Shown here: positions 8,281-16,313 of the stretch, piece after piece
How the letters are laid out: the number at the start of each line of letters is the position of its first letter
Position numbering within the stretch: position 1 is the first letter of the stretch
Source: Rhizobium leguminosarum
Lineage (GTDB): Bacteria > Pseudomonadota > Alphaproteobacteria > Rhizobiales > Rhizobiaceae
Length of the DNA: 64,000 bases
Assembly (NCBI RefSeq): GCF_002953715.1
Contig: NZ_CP025012.1
Location: 2,046,001-2,110,000, forward strand
Direction of reading: 5' to 3'
Notes under the pieces: model-generated
Told to the model about the DNA's origin: nothing
Seen by the model: the letters and a program-made list of their open reading frames with translations, nothing else
The model's database searches: none
Translations under genes and position numbers: made by a program

Positions 8281-8952
8281 TTGCATAACATCAACCTTCC
8301 TACGGGTCGATGCCTATCGGCGCCGAGTGCGTTGTCGGATCGATCGCGTCCCGTCATCATGATCATTGACGACGATGATTCCGTGCGGGAATCGCTTGAA
8401 TTGCTTGTCCGCTGTGCAGGATGGATACCTCTGTCGTTTGCATCTGCGCAAGACTACCTGTCGCATTTGCCACGACAACTCCCGAGCTGCCTGGTTCTCG
8501 ATGTCAATATGCCCGGCTTGGACGGCCTCGACCTACAGGCGGCTCTCACCAGCAGGGGAAGCCGGGTTCCAATAGTCTTTATATCAGGCTTTGGCGACAT
8601 CCCCATGACCGTTAAGGCGCTGAAGGCTGGAGCTTGCGACTTCCTGACCAAGCCGATTGATCCAGGGGCATTGCTTGCGGTGATTAGAACGGCAATCGCT
8701 CAGAACGACTTCATCCAAAAGGAAGAAAATCACCTCGCCCAAATACGCAGCCGACACGGTTCTCTGACGCGCCGCGAAGGGGAAGTGATGGCACTGGTGG
8801 TGGCTGGGCTGCTAAACAAGCAGGTCGCTCATGAACTGGGTATCAGCGAGATCACTGTGAAGGCGCACCGAGGCCAGGTGATGCGAAAAATGGACGCCCG
8901 TTCCCTTCCCGATCTTGTGACCATGGCGGCTTTGTTGAACGGCAAGAGCTAG
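8281..8952 (+). CDS. FixJ/NarL-type response regulator
   Basis: Two-domain regulator of 223 aa. The receiver domain (about residues 25-140) has the acidic pocket IIDDDDS, the phospho-acceptor Asp in LVLDVNMPGLDGLDLQ, a conserved Ser in VFISGFGD and the Lys in DFLTKPIDP. The C-terminal LuxR-type helix-turn-helix is clear: LTRREGEVMALVVAGLLNKQ, then ELGISEITVKAHRGQVMRKM. FixJ relatives are phosphorylated by FixL-like histidine kinases and then bind DNA as dimers. I chose TTG 8281 because AGAGGAGG is ideally placed. ATG at 8359 would leave only the receiver core start and is less likely. No kinase gene is adjacent; three histidine kinases lie elsewhere in the window. Confidence 0.85.
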   Translation: MHNINLPTGRCLSAPSALSDRSRPVIMIIDDDDSVRESLELLVRCAGWIPLSFASAQDYLSHLPRQLPSCLVLDVNMPGLDGLDLQAALTSRGSRVPIVFISGFGDIPMTVKALKAGACDFLTKPIDPGALLAVIRTAIAQNDFIQKEENHLAQIRSRHGSLTRREGEVMALVVAGLLNKQVAHELGISEITVKAHRGQVMRKMDARSLPDLVTMAALLNGKS

Positions 8953-9033
8953 AGTTAGGCGGTCTGACACCGGCGCTAACGCGTGTCGAGAGACAAGAGC
9001 TTCGACTGTTGCAGAAACGTTTACCTCAATCCG

Positions 9034-9066
9034 CTACCAACGTATCGGACACACCATCGTACAATA
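9034..9066 (+). promoter_or_regulatory. Shared operator/promoter motif, copy A
   Basis: Left half TACCAACGTATCGG (9035-9048) is followed by right half ACACCATCGTACAAT (9051-9065). This matches the consensus derived from the other copies, including the -10-like TACAAT. No intact gene follows directly; the next recognised gene is the receiver gene at 9485, which has its own copy. Confidence 0.6.
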
Positions 9067-9368
9067 TCATCCTTCCTTCTTTCGCCTGATAGTGCCCTCA
9101 CCCAATCTCGCGGACCGAGCATGCCTTTTCCGAAGGTCAAGGGACCGTCGAAGAACTCTGCGCGCTCAGAGAGCCGGCTAGAGAAGCGAACGTCGCTGCG
9201 GGGTGGGACGCCCTTATTCCCTCGGTTCAACGGCCCGCGCCCCAAAAAAGGAATAGGAAAAACTAATGGCGATGGATCGCCCAAAAGATCCGGACGTCGA
9301 TGCGAGGCTTAATCACTATGAGGTGATACTCGGCCAACACTTGACAAACCGATCCGTCACGCACACCC
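9067..9368. other. Gene-poor stretch between two motif copies
   Basis: Open frames exist here (for example a basic, Pro/Arg/Lys-rich frame, and a 53-codon frame from ATG 9266), but none shows a known motif or a ribosome-binding site I would trust. Because the stretch is bounded by two copies of the shared motif, it may be what remains of a gene once driven by copy A. Confidence 0.35.
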
Positions 9369-9385
9369 GATACCATCGTACCATA
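9369..9385 (+). promoter_or_regulatory. Shared operator/promoter motif upstream of receiver gene
   Basis: GATACCATCGTACCATA reads towards the receiver-domain gene that starts 100 bases downstream. Only the proximal half is well conserved. Confidence 0.6.
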
Positions 9386-9484
9386 TACTCTGGGTTGTCT
9401 GGGGTCTATGTGTGTTGGTGCGCATAAGACATTCAGACGTGCTTGCAGATAAAGGAAGGCTCGGCCCCGATTTTGGAGGTGGCG

Positions 9485-9859
9485 ATGGTGTATCCGCGGG
9501 CGCTCATATCCGTGGTGGACGATGATGTATCGATACGCGAATCTCTCCCGGTTTTGCTTGGTTCTCTGGGATACGACGTCGACACATTTTCATCTGCAGA
9601 CGAATTTCTGCGCTCCCCTCGGATCGATGAGATTGATTGCCTCATCCTGGACATCGCAATGCCCGAGATGTCGGGACCGGAACTATTTCAATCGATGATC
9701 GCTAGCGAGCGCGCTATTCCGGTCGTCTTCATCACGGGCGTCGAAGACGAACGCCTTCGAAGCCGACTCATTTCGATGGGAGCGATCGACTGCCTGTACA
9801 AGCCTCTAAGCGTTGATGACCTTTGTCAGGCAGTCGCGTCTGCGCTCCCTTTCCGATAA
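9485..9859 (+). CDS. Single-domain receiver protein (FixJ-like receiver, no output domain)
   Basis: A 124-residue receiver domain with VVDDDVS, the phospho-acceptor Asp in LILDIAMPEMSG, the Thr in VFITGVED and the Lys in CLYKPLSVDDL. No DNA-binding domain follows before the stop, so it may act as a phosphate shuttle or sink, or through protein contacts, like other single-domain receivers in rhizobia. ATG 9485 is preceded by TTGGAGG; an upstream in-frame ATG at 9443 lacks a good ribosome-binding site. A broken paralogue at 43838-44206 has the same length and is also preceded by the shared motif, so the pair probably belongs to one regulon. Confidence 0.85.
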   Translation: MVYPRALISVVDDDVSIRESLPVLLGSLGYDVDTFSSADEFLRSPRIDEIDCLILDIAMPEMSGPELFQSMIASERAIPVVFITGVEDERLRSRLISMGAIDCLYKPLSVDDLCQAVASALPFR

Positions 9860-10032
9860 GTGCCGGTCTTGCGAAGACGACGCCGCATCTTGTGACCGTT
9901 GATGGATTCCGGGAATTGGAAGTCCCCACGATGACCTGACAAGGTGGCGTTAAGCGGCGGCAAGCCGGATACTGTTGGCCTGTCTCAAGGCGCCTGCAAA
10001 GGGTACAACTCAACCGTTTTGCCGAAGCCTCT

Positions 10033-10054
10033 GACACCATGGTGCAATAGACCG
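10033..10054 (+). promoter_or_regulatory. Shared operator/promoter motif upstream of truncated epoxide hydrolase
   Basis: GACACCATGGTGCAATAGACC reads towards the ATG at 10106, 52 bases away. A poorly conserved left half (TGCCGAAGCCTCT) precedes it. Confidence 0.65.
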
Positions 10055-10105
10055 ATGCTCGGTTCGGTGAGAGGCTCCCGCCCTCTGGAATTTGCAGGAG
10101 AGCCT

Positions 10106-10270
10106 ATGACTGCATTATCGCATTACACCCGCAGAAACGTTCTCGCTGGGGTGGCTTCGGCCACGGTGCTGAGCGTTCTCGCATCGCGCGGCTCCAGCGC
10201 TGCAGGGCTCGTCCCAGGCATTCGTTCCTTCAGATTCATGGCTTCTCAAAAGGAACTGGAAGAATTATGA
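10106..10270 (+). pseudogene. Truncated epoxide hydrolase: Tat leader plus start of EHN domain
   Basis: The 54-codon frame begins with a Tat-type leader (HYTRRNVLAGVASATVLSVL) and continues with IRSFRFMASQKELEEL before TGA. This is collinear with the first 55-60 residues of the intact epoxide hydrolase at 46401 (ITRRSVLASAAAAGVLSVV, then IKPFKFKATDAQLADLQRRV). The rest of the enzyme is absent. Ribosome-binding site GCAGGAGA and promoter motif are intact, so a short exported peptide may still be made. It is either a deletion relic or, less likely, a retained peptide gene. Confidence 0.65.
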
Positions 10271-10318
10271 GTTCTGCCCGGTTCTCGTAGGCGATCATTA
10301 CTCTCAGAGGAGGCAGAG

Positions 10319-11296
10319 TTGAGGAAGTTCTTGAGCGCTCGAGGTTTGGCTTCGACCGAGGGGGCGGCGTATTTTCCAAGAGTGCAAGCAAGTTATTTTG
10401 GGTGCGTCCTGGGCCTATCCGGGCTGGCAACAAACTGGCGCCTAGCCGCGGAGTTGTGGAGGCTTCCAGCGATCATTGGCGAGGCGCTGTACCTTTGTGC
10501 CGGCTCAATTTGGGTCGTGTTCACTCTCCTTTTCATCACCAAATGGGCGCTTGCGAGAGACGAAGCTCTCGCTGAATTTTCCAACCCCGTGCAAAGTTGT
10601 TTCGTCGGCCTTCTCGGAGTGTCGTCAATGCTGATTGCTCTGGGTGTCCTGCCCTATTCCTGGCCGGCGGCGGCGACGCTATTTGCATTTGGGGCGATGT
10701 TCACGGTGATCTTCGCAGTCTGGTTGACGGGATCTTTGTGGGAGGGGAACCGCGATCCGGTGTCGACAACCGCGGCTCTCTATCTCCCGGCCGGCGCCGG
10801 ATCTTTCGTGACCGCTATCGCCTCAAGCGCGTTCGGTCACTCAGACTGGAGTCAACTTGCGTTCGGCGCGGGCTTCTTCTCCTGGCTAGCCATAGAGTCG
10901 GTGGTTTTGCACAGGCTTCTCACGAACAAGGAGCTCCCCGAGTTGCTTCGTCCAATGTTGGGCATCCAACTGGCACCGCCTGCGGTCGGGTGTCTTGCAT
11001 ACCTCAGTGGCACGGTTGGGCATCCGGATCCGCTGTCGCACGCCCTCTTTGGATATGGCTTACTTCAATTTCTGGTGCTCGTTCGACTGGTCCCTTGGAT
11101 TCGGCGGCAGCGCCTAGATCTATCCTATTGGGGAATAACGTTTGGGCTCACAGCGCTCACCAGCGCCTCGATGAAGATGGCGGCGCGGACCGATGGCCCT
11201 CTGCTAGGCATGATGGCGCCATGTCTTCTGATCATTTCGAGTGTGATCGTGCTTGCCATCTCGGTCGGAAGCGTTCGATGGCTCGTAAAGCGATGA
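10319..11296 (+). CDS. TehA/SLAC1-family transporter (tellurite-resistance/dicarboxylate type)
   Basis: Integral membrane protein of 325 aa with about ten hydrophobic helices. The N-terminal ASYFGCVLGLSGLATNWRLA and the later GIQLAPPAVGCLAYL correspond to the family's conserved pore helices; the family includes TehA, Mae1 and SLAC1 anion channels. TTG 10319 is chosen because AGAGGAGG sits six bases before it. Substrate cannot be read from sequence; organic acids, chloride, nitrate or tellurite-related export are all known in the family. It stands alone, convergent with the MOSC fusion gene. Confidence 0.75.
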   Translation: MRKFLSARGLASTEGAAYFPRVQASYFGCVLGLSGLATNWRLAAELWRLPAIIGEALYLCAGSIWVVFTLLFITKWALARDEALAEFSNPVQSCFVGLLGVSSMLIALGVLPYSWPAAATLFAFGAMFTVIFAVWLTGSLWEGNRDPVSTTAALYLPAGAGSFVTAIASSAFGHSDWSQLAFGAGFFSWLAIESVVLHRLLTNKELPELLRPMLGIQLAPPAVGCLAYLSGTVGHPDPLSHALFGYGLLQFLVLVRLVPWIRRQRLDLSYWGITFGLTALTSASMKMAARTDGPLLGMMAPCLLIISSVIVLAISVGSVRWLVKR

Positions 11297-11438
11297 ACGC
11301 TGCGAGAACCGAGGTTCTCGATGGGAGTTAGTGTATCAAGGGCGCGGCTTTCAACTCGGCAACGCCCAGGGATTCGCTGCATCATATCCCGGTCCTCGCT
11401 GTCGTCACCTCCTCTGCCGCCCCCATCGCACGCAAACT

Positions 11439-13196
11439 TTAAAGATCTAAGATGATATCGTTTTTTGGCTTCGAACAACAGATGAGGACGTTTCCTTTAG
11501 AGGCCTTATCCAACGGCTGGGGCTCGTAGGCGACATCGCCCGAGATCATTGCTGTCTCGCAAGTATGGCAGACACCGGTGCGACAAGACCAGCGCACAGG
11601 GACATCGCAGGCTTCCGCAAAATTCAACAGGCTGTCGAAGTTTGAACTCCACGCTACGGTGAGGCCGCTACGGGCGAACGCGACCAGTGGTCCTGCGCCC
11701 CTATCTCCTGGCGGCTGATGCGGGCGACGCCCCTCAATCGCCGCAATGCCGGGCGTGATCGAATGCTCGGGGCCGAATGCCTCGGTTTGGATGCGGCTCG
11801 CATCTATCCCTGACGTACGGAGAAATTCGGTGAGGTCACTCATGAAACCGGAAGGGCCGCAAATACAGTAGTCGGCGTCGATTGGAAGAGACAAGGATTC
11901 AACGACGTCTGAGTTCAATCGGGACCTCCGGTCGTAGTCGCGCCCAATCACGTCCGCAGACGCCGGCGAGCTGTAGCAGATCACGCTGTGCGCATGCGAC
12001 ATTGCTGATAGCAACCGGCGCGTCCTGTCGCCAAATGGATGCTGCAGACCACTTCGTGCGCCGTAGAGCCACCAAACCTCTCGCTTAGCTTCCTCAGCCG
12101 CCAAGGCATCAAGCATTGCGAGCACCGGCGTCACACCAATACCCGCGCTCATTAAGACTACCGGCCCATCGCCTTGGGGGAGGACGAACGCGCCACGGGG
12201 GGCGCTTAGGCCAATGACGTCGCCCACGGCAAGTTTGTCGTGGATGTAGCCGCTGGCGCTACCGCCGACTTCGCGTTTCACGCCAATGGACAAACGTCCG
12301 CCGTCCGGTCGACTTGATAGGGAGTAGCTTCTCAGCAAAGGAAGAGAACCGGTCCGCCTCAACTCGATTACAACAAACTGGCCAGGAAGGGCCTCGCCAA
12401 TAGAAAGTCCATCGATGGGCTCCAACTCCAGAGAGACGACGTCACTGCTCGCCGGCGTCTTCCGGCTTACGCGGAATTCACGAAATCCTACCCACGTCGG
12501 GTCAGGTTGCGGGTTCGCGGCCAGACCAGCGTTCGCGCCGGAGTTCCCGCTGAGGCCAGCTTCCTTCAATTTTTCGAATGACCGCCTCCAGCCGAGACTT
12601 AGTGCGGGATTGTCGATCGCGAGTTCGAGACGATCGATTGGATGGTCCGGCTTATACAGTAGGGCATCGACCTCCGAGATCGTCAGTCGGTGGGAGCCTG
12701 CGGCGACCATTTCGATGGTGTCTCCCGACTGGACCAGTCCCTCCTCCAAGACTCGCATGTAGAAGCCAGGGCGACCATGGGCGACCAGTAGCGCCGCCAT
12801 CTCGGACACCTCCATACGGATGCCAAGCCGGTAGCAAGTCACGCGTGGTTGCGAGACTTCGAATAACGCCTTCCCGATCCGAAATCGGTCACCGATGCAT
12901 GTTTCCGCGTCAGACAACCCCTCCACCGTAAGGTTTTCGCCGAACTGGCCGAAGACGAAATCTCTTCGACCAAGGAAACGCTGCCAATACTCGTAGGACT
13001 CGATTTGGTACACGTAAACGGCACGGTTCTCACCACCGTGTCCCGCCAAGTCGCCCTGACCGTCGCCGTCGATATTCAGGTGCCTCGCCATCCGGGGTTC
13101 GGTAACGGGCTCTTTCCAGATGGCCGTCCTGACCTGTTTGCCATGCCACGATATGGTCCGAGGCAGGCCTACGTTTAATGATAATAGCCGGGGCAT
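11439..13196 (-). CDS. MOSC domain / ferredoxin-NADP reductase / [2Fe-2S] ferredoxin fusion
   Basis: A 585-aa fusion. Residues about 1-215 are a YiiM-like MOSC domain (GDGQGDLAGHGGENRAVYVY; FGENLTVEGL; CYRLGIRM), a fold that binds molybdenum-cofactor-type sulfur ligands. Residues about 235-470 form an FAD/NAD(P)H reductase of the phthalate-dioxygenase-reductase class (LLRSYSLSS flavin motif; MSAGIGVTPVLAMLDAL nucleotide motif; CICGPSGFMSD). The C-terminus is a plant-type [2Fe-2S] ferredoxin with Cys538, Cys543, Cys546 (WSCRTGVCHTCE) and a distal Cys near 573. It probably moves electrons from NAD(P)H to a Moco/MOSC substrate site, or reduces N-oxygenated compounds; substrate unknown. ATG 13196 has GAGGTGA upstream, and a shared motif copy lies 80 bases before it. 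Confidence 0.85.
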   Translation of the reverse strand: MPRLLSLNVGLPRTISWHGKQVRTAIWKEPVTEPRMARHLNIDGDGQGDLAGHGGENRAVYVYQIESYEYWQRFLGRRDFVFGQFGENLTVEGLSDAETCIGDRFRIGKALFEVSQPRVTCYRLGIRMEVSEMAALLVAHGRPGFYMRVLEEGLVQSGDTIEMVAAGSHRLTISEVDALLYKPDHPIDRLELAIDNPALSLGWRRSFEKLKEAGLSGNSGANAGLAANPQPDPTWVGFREFRVSRKTPASSDVVSLELEPIDGLSIGEALPGQFVVIELRRTGSLPLLRSYSLSSRPDGGRLSIGVKREVGGSASGYIHDKLAVGDVIGLSAPRGAFVLPQGDGPVVLMSAGIGVTPVLAMLDALAAEEAKREVWWLYGARSGLQHPFGDRTRRLLSAMSHAHSVICYSSPASADVIGRDYDRRSRLNSDVVESLSLPIDADYCICGPSGFMSDLTEFLRTSGIDASRIQTEAFGPEHSITPGIAAIEGRRPHQPPGDRGAGPLVAFARSGLTVAWSSNFDSLLNFAEACDVPVRWSCRTGVCHTCETAMISGDVAYEPQPLDKASKGNVLICCSKPKNDIILDL

Positions 13197-13275
13197 CGTG
13201 TCACCTCAAACAAGCTCGTTGCCCAAGAAGGCCGAGCGCGCAGCGCGCCCATCGAACCATCCGGCAGCGTCATGA

Positions 13276-13309
13276 GCTATCATACAATGGTATCGTCGAT
13301 ACCTAAGTC
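13276..13309 (-). promoter_or_regulatory. Shared operator/promoter motif upstream of MOSC fusion
   Basis: On the minus strand, left half GACTTAGGTATC, a CGAC-type spacer, then right half GATACCATTGTATGATAGC. The two halves are inverted copies around a three-base spacer, one of the best symmetrical examples. It lies 80 bases before the start codon at 13196. Confidence 0.7.
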
Positions 13310-13562
13310 CTGTGGCGCCCGGCGTCCCAAGCTGGTCTCCTACCCACGTCCAGTGTGAGCAAAAACGAATAGCAGCACCAGTAGAATTTCATGGATACAA
13401 CCTAGTCGATACGCTACGTGTCGTTTATATATGGGTCACAGGTTTCGGCTGCCTGTAGGAGTGTTCAAGCGATCTCGGAAAAATGCGCGCGTGGTGTCCG
13501 ACGGAAGCAGCGAAAGAAATGTGTAACAGCGGACCTCGGGTCCCCACAGGACGGATGAAGTT
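13310..13562. other. Divergent intergenic region
   Basis: Separates the MOSC fusion from the efflux pair. Beyond the motif copy at 13276-13309 I see no strong operator. A partial resemblance (GGATACAACCTAGTCGATACG, 13393-13413) is too weak to call. Confidence 0.3.
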
Positions 13563-14726
13563 ATGGCTTGGTCGAGGAAAAAGAACCAGAGTTTGAGTGC
13601 CGAGAACAATGTAGCGCCTCTTGTGCCAAACGCAGGAGGTGCCGCGGGTGCGGCTACTGCGGTGGCGGCTTCCCGCAACAAGTCATCGCTGATCGTCCCT
13701 GGATTGGCCATCGTGATTGCACTCGGCGCGATTGTCGCAGCCGGGTCAAACTGGGATTCATGGGTCGCCGCACGAAGTGTTCAATCGACGGACGACGCCG
13801 CAGTTTATGCAGATGTGTCGTCGGTGAGTTCGCGGATCGGCGGAACGGTGGAGCTAGTACCGGTAGCAGACTACACGCGCGTTAAGACTGGTGATCTTCT
13901 ATTTTCGATCGATCGGAGGCCGTATGAAGTGGCACTCCGTTCCGCCGAGGCGAAGCTTGTGGCCGCGCGCGCGCAACTCGAAGACAATTCGACGCAACGC
14001 ACTTTCCAGTTCACCCAGATTGACGTGGCCACCGCACAACGGGAAGCGTCCGAGGCTGACAAGGTCCAGGCGGATAAGGAGCTGCAGCGTCAGACCCGTC
14101 TGGGCCTGGACGGGCGCGCGAGCTCTGTCCAGAACTTGGAGAAGGCTGCCGCGGCATTCGAACGAGCTACGGCAAACTCCAAAACGGCCAAGGCAAACGT
14201 GGATGCGCAACGAGTGAAGCTCGATGTTCTCGCGAGGCAGCGGGAAGTGCTGCAGGCGAATGTCGATCTGGCGGAAGCAGACGTCGCCGCACGGCGGCTA
14301 GATGTCGGGTATACCACCGTTCGGGCACCCATCGATGGCATTGTTGCCCGGCGCAATGTCCAGCTCGGCAATTATGTAAGTGCTGGTACGAGCCTCATCT
14401 CGATCGTCCCCCTCCCCAATGTGTACGTCCTCGCGAACTATAAGGAGAACCAGCTATCGAGGGTTCGCGACGGGCAATCAGTCAAGGTCACGGCGGACCT
14501 TCTTCCCGGAGTGACGTTTCACGGCGTCGTCTCGAAGATTTCGCCCGCTAGCGGTTCGACCTTCGCCCTGCTTCCTCCCGATAACGCCACCGGCAATTTC
14601 ACAAAGGTTGCTCAGCGCCTGACGGTTCGCATCGAGCTCGACGCAACGCAGCCACACTTCGAGAGGCTTCGGCCCGGAATGTCGGTAATCACGAAGATCG
14701 ATACAAAGGCAGACGGTAATGAGTAG
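13563..14726 (+). CDS. HlyD/EmrA-family periplasmic adaptor of an efflux pump
   Basis: Membrane fusion protein of 387 aa: a cytoplasmic N-terminus, one membrane helix (about residues 40-62, SSLIVPGLAIVIALGAIVAAG), a biotinyl-lipoyl half-motif (SRIGGTVELVPVADYTRVKTGDLLFSID), a long coiled-coil hairpin (about 110-240), and the second lipoyl half (YTTVRAPIDGIVARRNVQLGNYV). It bridges an inner-membrane pump to an outer-membrane channel. The gene overlaps the downstream MFS transporter by eight bases, so the two form an EmrAB-type pair; no outer-membrane factor is encoded nearby. The ribosome-binding site (AGGA) before ATG 13563 is modest. Confidence 0.85.
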   Translation: MAWSRKKNQSLSAENNVAPLVPNAGGAAGAATAVAASRNKSSLIVPGLAIVIALGAIVAAGSNWDSWVAARSVQSTDDAAVYADVSSVSSRIGGTVELVPVADYTRVKTGDLLFSIDRRPYEVALRSAEAKLVAARAQLEDNSTQRTFQFTQIDVATAQREASEADKVQADKELQRQTRLGLDGRASSVQNLEKAAAAFERATANSKTAKANVDAQRVKLDVLARQREVLQANVDLAEADVAARRLDVGYTTVRAPIDGIVARRNVQLGNYVSAGTSLISIVPLPNVYVLANYKENQLSRVRDGQSVKVTADLLPGVTFHGVVSKISPASGSTFALLPPDNATGNFTKVAQRLTVRIELDATQPHFERLRPGMSVITKIDTKADGNE

Positions 14727-16275
14727 GATCGGCAACAGCAGCGACCTGCCGCGGCAGGGTTTCGTCGCCGTGGGAGTGGTTCTCGCGTCGATATTGACTG
14801 CGTTCGATGTCCGCACGGCGAATATTGGACTTGCTGACCTGCGCGGGGCCTTTGGGTTAAGCTTCGACGAGGGTGCGTGGTTGAGCACGTTTGCAACGGC
14901 TCCTCAGATACTGCTCGCCCCGAGCGTCGGCTGGTTGATAGCAGTCTTCGGCGTCAGGCGCGTGATGACCGTGCCCGTGGCGCTTTACTCGACAGTGTCG
15001 ATCCTCATTCCATTTCAGCATTCGTTTGAAACGCTTGCGGTTCTGCACGCGCTGCGAGCCGTGGTGCTCGGAATGTTCGTCGGCGCCACGTTGATGATAG
15101 CGTTTAAGAACCTTGACCGCAGATATTGGATATTCGCGCTGGCATTTTACGTGCTTCGAATACCGTTCGCACAGAATCTAGGTCTCTACACGGCCGGGAG
15201 CTACAGCCAGACTATAGGGTGGCAATGGCTATACTGGCAGGGCGCCTTGATCGCTCCGATGGTTGGAATCCTGTTTTGGTGCGGCGCAAAGACGGTCGTG
15301 ACGGATCGGGAGCTACTGAGCCGTGCAGATTGGGGTGGGATGGCGCTCTTTGGCGTAGCGCTCACCACGCTCTACTTCGCATTGGACCAAGGAAACCGAT
15401 TGGATTGGTTTCGATCCGGAATAATTGTTTCTCTGATGATCGCCGCCAGCTTTCTGGTCCTCATATTCCTCTGGCATGAGGCGCGCGTCGTGCATCCGTG
15501 GGCGCATATTTCCGTGCTCTTCTCACGGAACGTGGCCCTCGGCTTCGCTGCAATCGCGTGTTTCATGACTACTAGCTTGGGAAGCTCGCTTCTTGAGCCC
15601 AACTTCCTCGTTTCGGTCACGCGATTGCGCCCCGAGCAGGTAGGCGACTTTTCGGCACCGTTGGCGATCGCACTGCTACTAATAGCCACCGGCACTGCAG
15701 TTGTGCTGGTCAGGACCATAAAGCAGCGGGCGACTCTGATACTCGGTTTCTCGTGTTTCTTGATGTCTGCTTGGTTGGGCACCGAACTGACGAACCTGTG
15801 GTCGTTGCCGGAGTTCCGACTTGTAGTCGTTCTCCAGACGTTTGGAGAGGAGCTGGTATTCCTTGCAGCCGTCGCCACGCTCTTCAGCAACGTAAACCCG
15901 GCACGGGCTGTATCGCTCACGGCTTATGTCCAGGTCATGCGACTGATCTGTTCCGAGACCGTAGCGACGACGATGACGACTTGGATCCGGCAGCGCGAGC
16001 AGTTGCACTCCAACCTCATCGGTCTTCACGTCACCGGCACGACGCCCGGATGGAGTTCAATGCTTGCCAGTCTTGGTTCTGGCCCTTCGAGCAGTTCGGC
16101 GTCTGCGGACGCCTTGAAGCGAGGATTGGGTGTCTTGGCTTCGACGGTGCAGCGAGAGGCCAATGTTCTAGCCTACATCGATGGCTTTTGGGTCACGTTC
16201 GCTGCGGCCGTCGCTGGACTGGTTATTGTCTCTCTCATGGCCCCCTCTCCCGCGCACCCACTCACAACCCGCTGA
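14719..16275 (+). CDS. MFS efflux transporter, DHA2/EmrB-like
   Basis: A 518-aa major-facilitator protein with about 14 hydrophobic helices, the expected count for the drug:H+ antiporter-2 family. The N-terminal ILTAFDVRTANIGLADLRGAF corresponds to the DHA2 motif in which LDxTIVNVALP is usual; here the signature is divergent (FDVRTANIGL). It works with the HlyD protein encoded immediately upstream (ATG lies inside that gene). Substrate is unknown; DHA2/EmrB relatives export hydrophobic toxins. No regulator gene is directly attached; the nearest is the TetR gene at 18625, beyond the cyclase and aldo-keto reductase. Confidence 0.8.
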   Translation: MSRIGNSSDLPRQGFVAVGVVLASILTAFDVRTANIGLADLRGAFGLSFDEGAWLSTFATAPQILLAPSVGWLIAVFGVRRVMTVPVALYSTVSILIPFQHSFETLAVLHALRAVVLGMFVGATLMIAFKNLDRRYWIFALAFYVLRIPFAQNLGLYTAGSYSQTIGWQWLYWQGALIAPMVGILFWCGAKTVVTDRELLSRADWGGMALFGVALTTLYFALDQGNRLDWFRSGIIVSLMIAASFLVLIFLWHEARVVHPWAHISVLFSRNVALGFAAIACFMTTSLGSSLLEPNFLVSVTRLRPEQVGDFSAPLAIALLLIATGTAVVLVRTIKQRATLILGFSCFLMSAWLGTELTNLWSLPEFRLVVVLQTFGEELVFLAAVATLFSNVNPARAVSLTAYVQVMRLICSETVATTMTTWIRQREQLHSNLIGLHVTGTTPGWSSMLASLGSGPSSSSASADALKRGLGVLASTVQREANVLAYIDGFWVTFAAAVAGLVIVSLMAPSPAHPLTTR

Positions 16276-16313
16276 GATCGCAGCGCCGAGCCTAAAGCCT
16301 ATTGAGACTTGCG

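Noticed and set aside
8983..9312. 109-codon basic frame between the two response regulators
   Set aside because: No ribosome-binding site for its start, biased composition, no known motif; kept only as gene-poor stretch.
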